The translations under genes were made by a program, and so were the position numbers. Shown piece after piece: positions 5,789-6,048 of a DNA stretch of 6,048 bases. The notes beneath the pieces are model-generated. The model worked only from the letters and a program-made list of their open reading frames with translations. It did no database searches and was not told the origin of the DNA. This DNA is from Chloroflexota bacterium (GTDB taxonomy: Bacteria > Chloroflexota > UBA6077), in the NCBI GenBank assembly GCA_021788565.1, contig JAJYKO010000384.1:1-6048 (forward strand), given 5' to 3'. Numbering within the stretch: the stretch's first letter is position 1; each line of letters begins with the position of its first letter.

Positions 5789-6048
5789 ATGTCTGGGAAG
5801 CTCCCTCACCTATCGCTTTATGCTCGTGTGGTGGTGGCTTGCCTCACCCTGTTGGGCCTGAGTCTCGCCGCACAGGCGTTGACGCCCCATGAGGACGCAG
5901 TCGCGGTACCTCCGGCGCGATCCGAGGCTGTGGACCTGGTGGCTGCGGCAACCGCGAAGCCGGTAGCTGCCGACATCTTGCCAGAAAGGGCCTCCCCCAC
6001 CCCCACACCGCTGCCGCGTAGCGTCCCGATGTGGGGGCTGGCAATCGC
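5789..6048 (+). CDS. Secreted protein with N-terminal signal peptide, 3'-truncated by the window edge; function unknown
   Basis: An open frame without stop runs to the right edge. From ATG 5789 it gives 86 residues: a weakly basic start (MSGKLPHLSLYAR), a hydrophobic core (about 14-27), and a probable signal peptidase I site after Ala-Gln-Ala (residue 30). The mature part starts LTPHEDAVAVPPARSEAV, is Ala/Val rich, and reaches a SPTPTPLP linker (69-76), the same kind of linker as in the neighbouring envelope proteins, so a folded domain probably follows beyond the window. Starts further upstream in frame (GTG 5747, GTG 5750, ATG 5765) are possible, but they overlap the promoter at 5754-5782 and lack a Shine-Dalgarno sequence; ATG 5789 also lacks one but coincides with the predicted transcription start. 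Cys18 sits at the beginning of the hydrophobic core, not at its end, which argues against a lipoprotein. It is divergent from the L,D-transpeptidase, with 62 bp between starts. Confidence 0.68.
   Translation, partial: MSGKLPHLSLYARVVVACLTLLGLSLAAQALTPHEDAVAVPPARSEAVDLVAAATAKPVAADILPERASPTPTPLPRSVPMWGLAI

Noticed and set aside
5834..5845. Lipobox (Val-Val-Ala-Cys18) in the truncated secreted protein
   Set aside because: The Cys lies at the start of the hydrophobic core and most of the core follows it, so signal peptidase II cleavage there is unlikely; AQA at 28-30 is a better type I site.

Overview
The window looks like chromosomal DNA from a GC-rich bacterium (roughly 60% G+C by eye), most likely a Chloroflexota (Thermomicrobia-like) or a related uncultured lineage. 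I base this on the style of the secreted proteins: long Thr/Pro/Ser linkers, an L,D-transpeptidase with tandem W-x-x-GPDS SH3-like modules, and a C-terminal TTGGLMVW...TDGNTTWVLGPNGLQ...RFPWE module that I associate from memory with Chloroflexota surface proteins. The taxonomic call is an inference; no rRNA or marker gene is present.

Layout from left to right: (i) the 3' part of an ECF-type cobalt/nickel ABC transporter ATPase on the + strand, ending at 680. (ii) Converging on it from the - strand, a 37-residue single-pass membrane miniprotein (677-790) with a strong ribosome binding site; the two genes share one CTAG tetranucleotide as their opposing stop codons. (iii) About 230 bp of intergenic DNA. 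(iv) A - strand block of three envelope genes, transcribed from right to left: an L,D-transpeptidase (4410-5726), a membrane-tethered D-Ala-D-Ala carboxypeptidase (3252-4370), and a transmembrane Ser/Thr pseudokinase with a large extracytoplasmic region (1024-3147). An 11-bp perfect hairpin lies in the spacer before the pseudokinase. (v) A short divergent control region around 5717-5789. (vi) The beginning of a + strand secreted protein that runs off the right edge, with a near-consensus sigma-70 promoter that would give a leaderless transcript starting at its ATG.

The block makes biochemical sense. A DD-carboxypeptidase trims stem pentapeptides to tetrapeptides, and tetrapeptides are the acyl donors for L,D-transpeptidases that make 3-3 cross-links. 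The third gene encodes a membrane protein with a cytoplasmic kinase fold that has lost the residues for phosphotransfer, joined through one membrane helix to a helical stalk and a small Trp-rich external module. I read it as a candidate non-catalytic sensor or scaffold for the two wall enzymes. This is the most interesting hypothesis in the window and it is an inference from gene order and motif loss.
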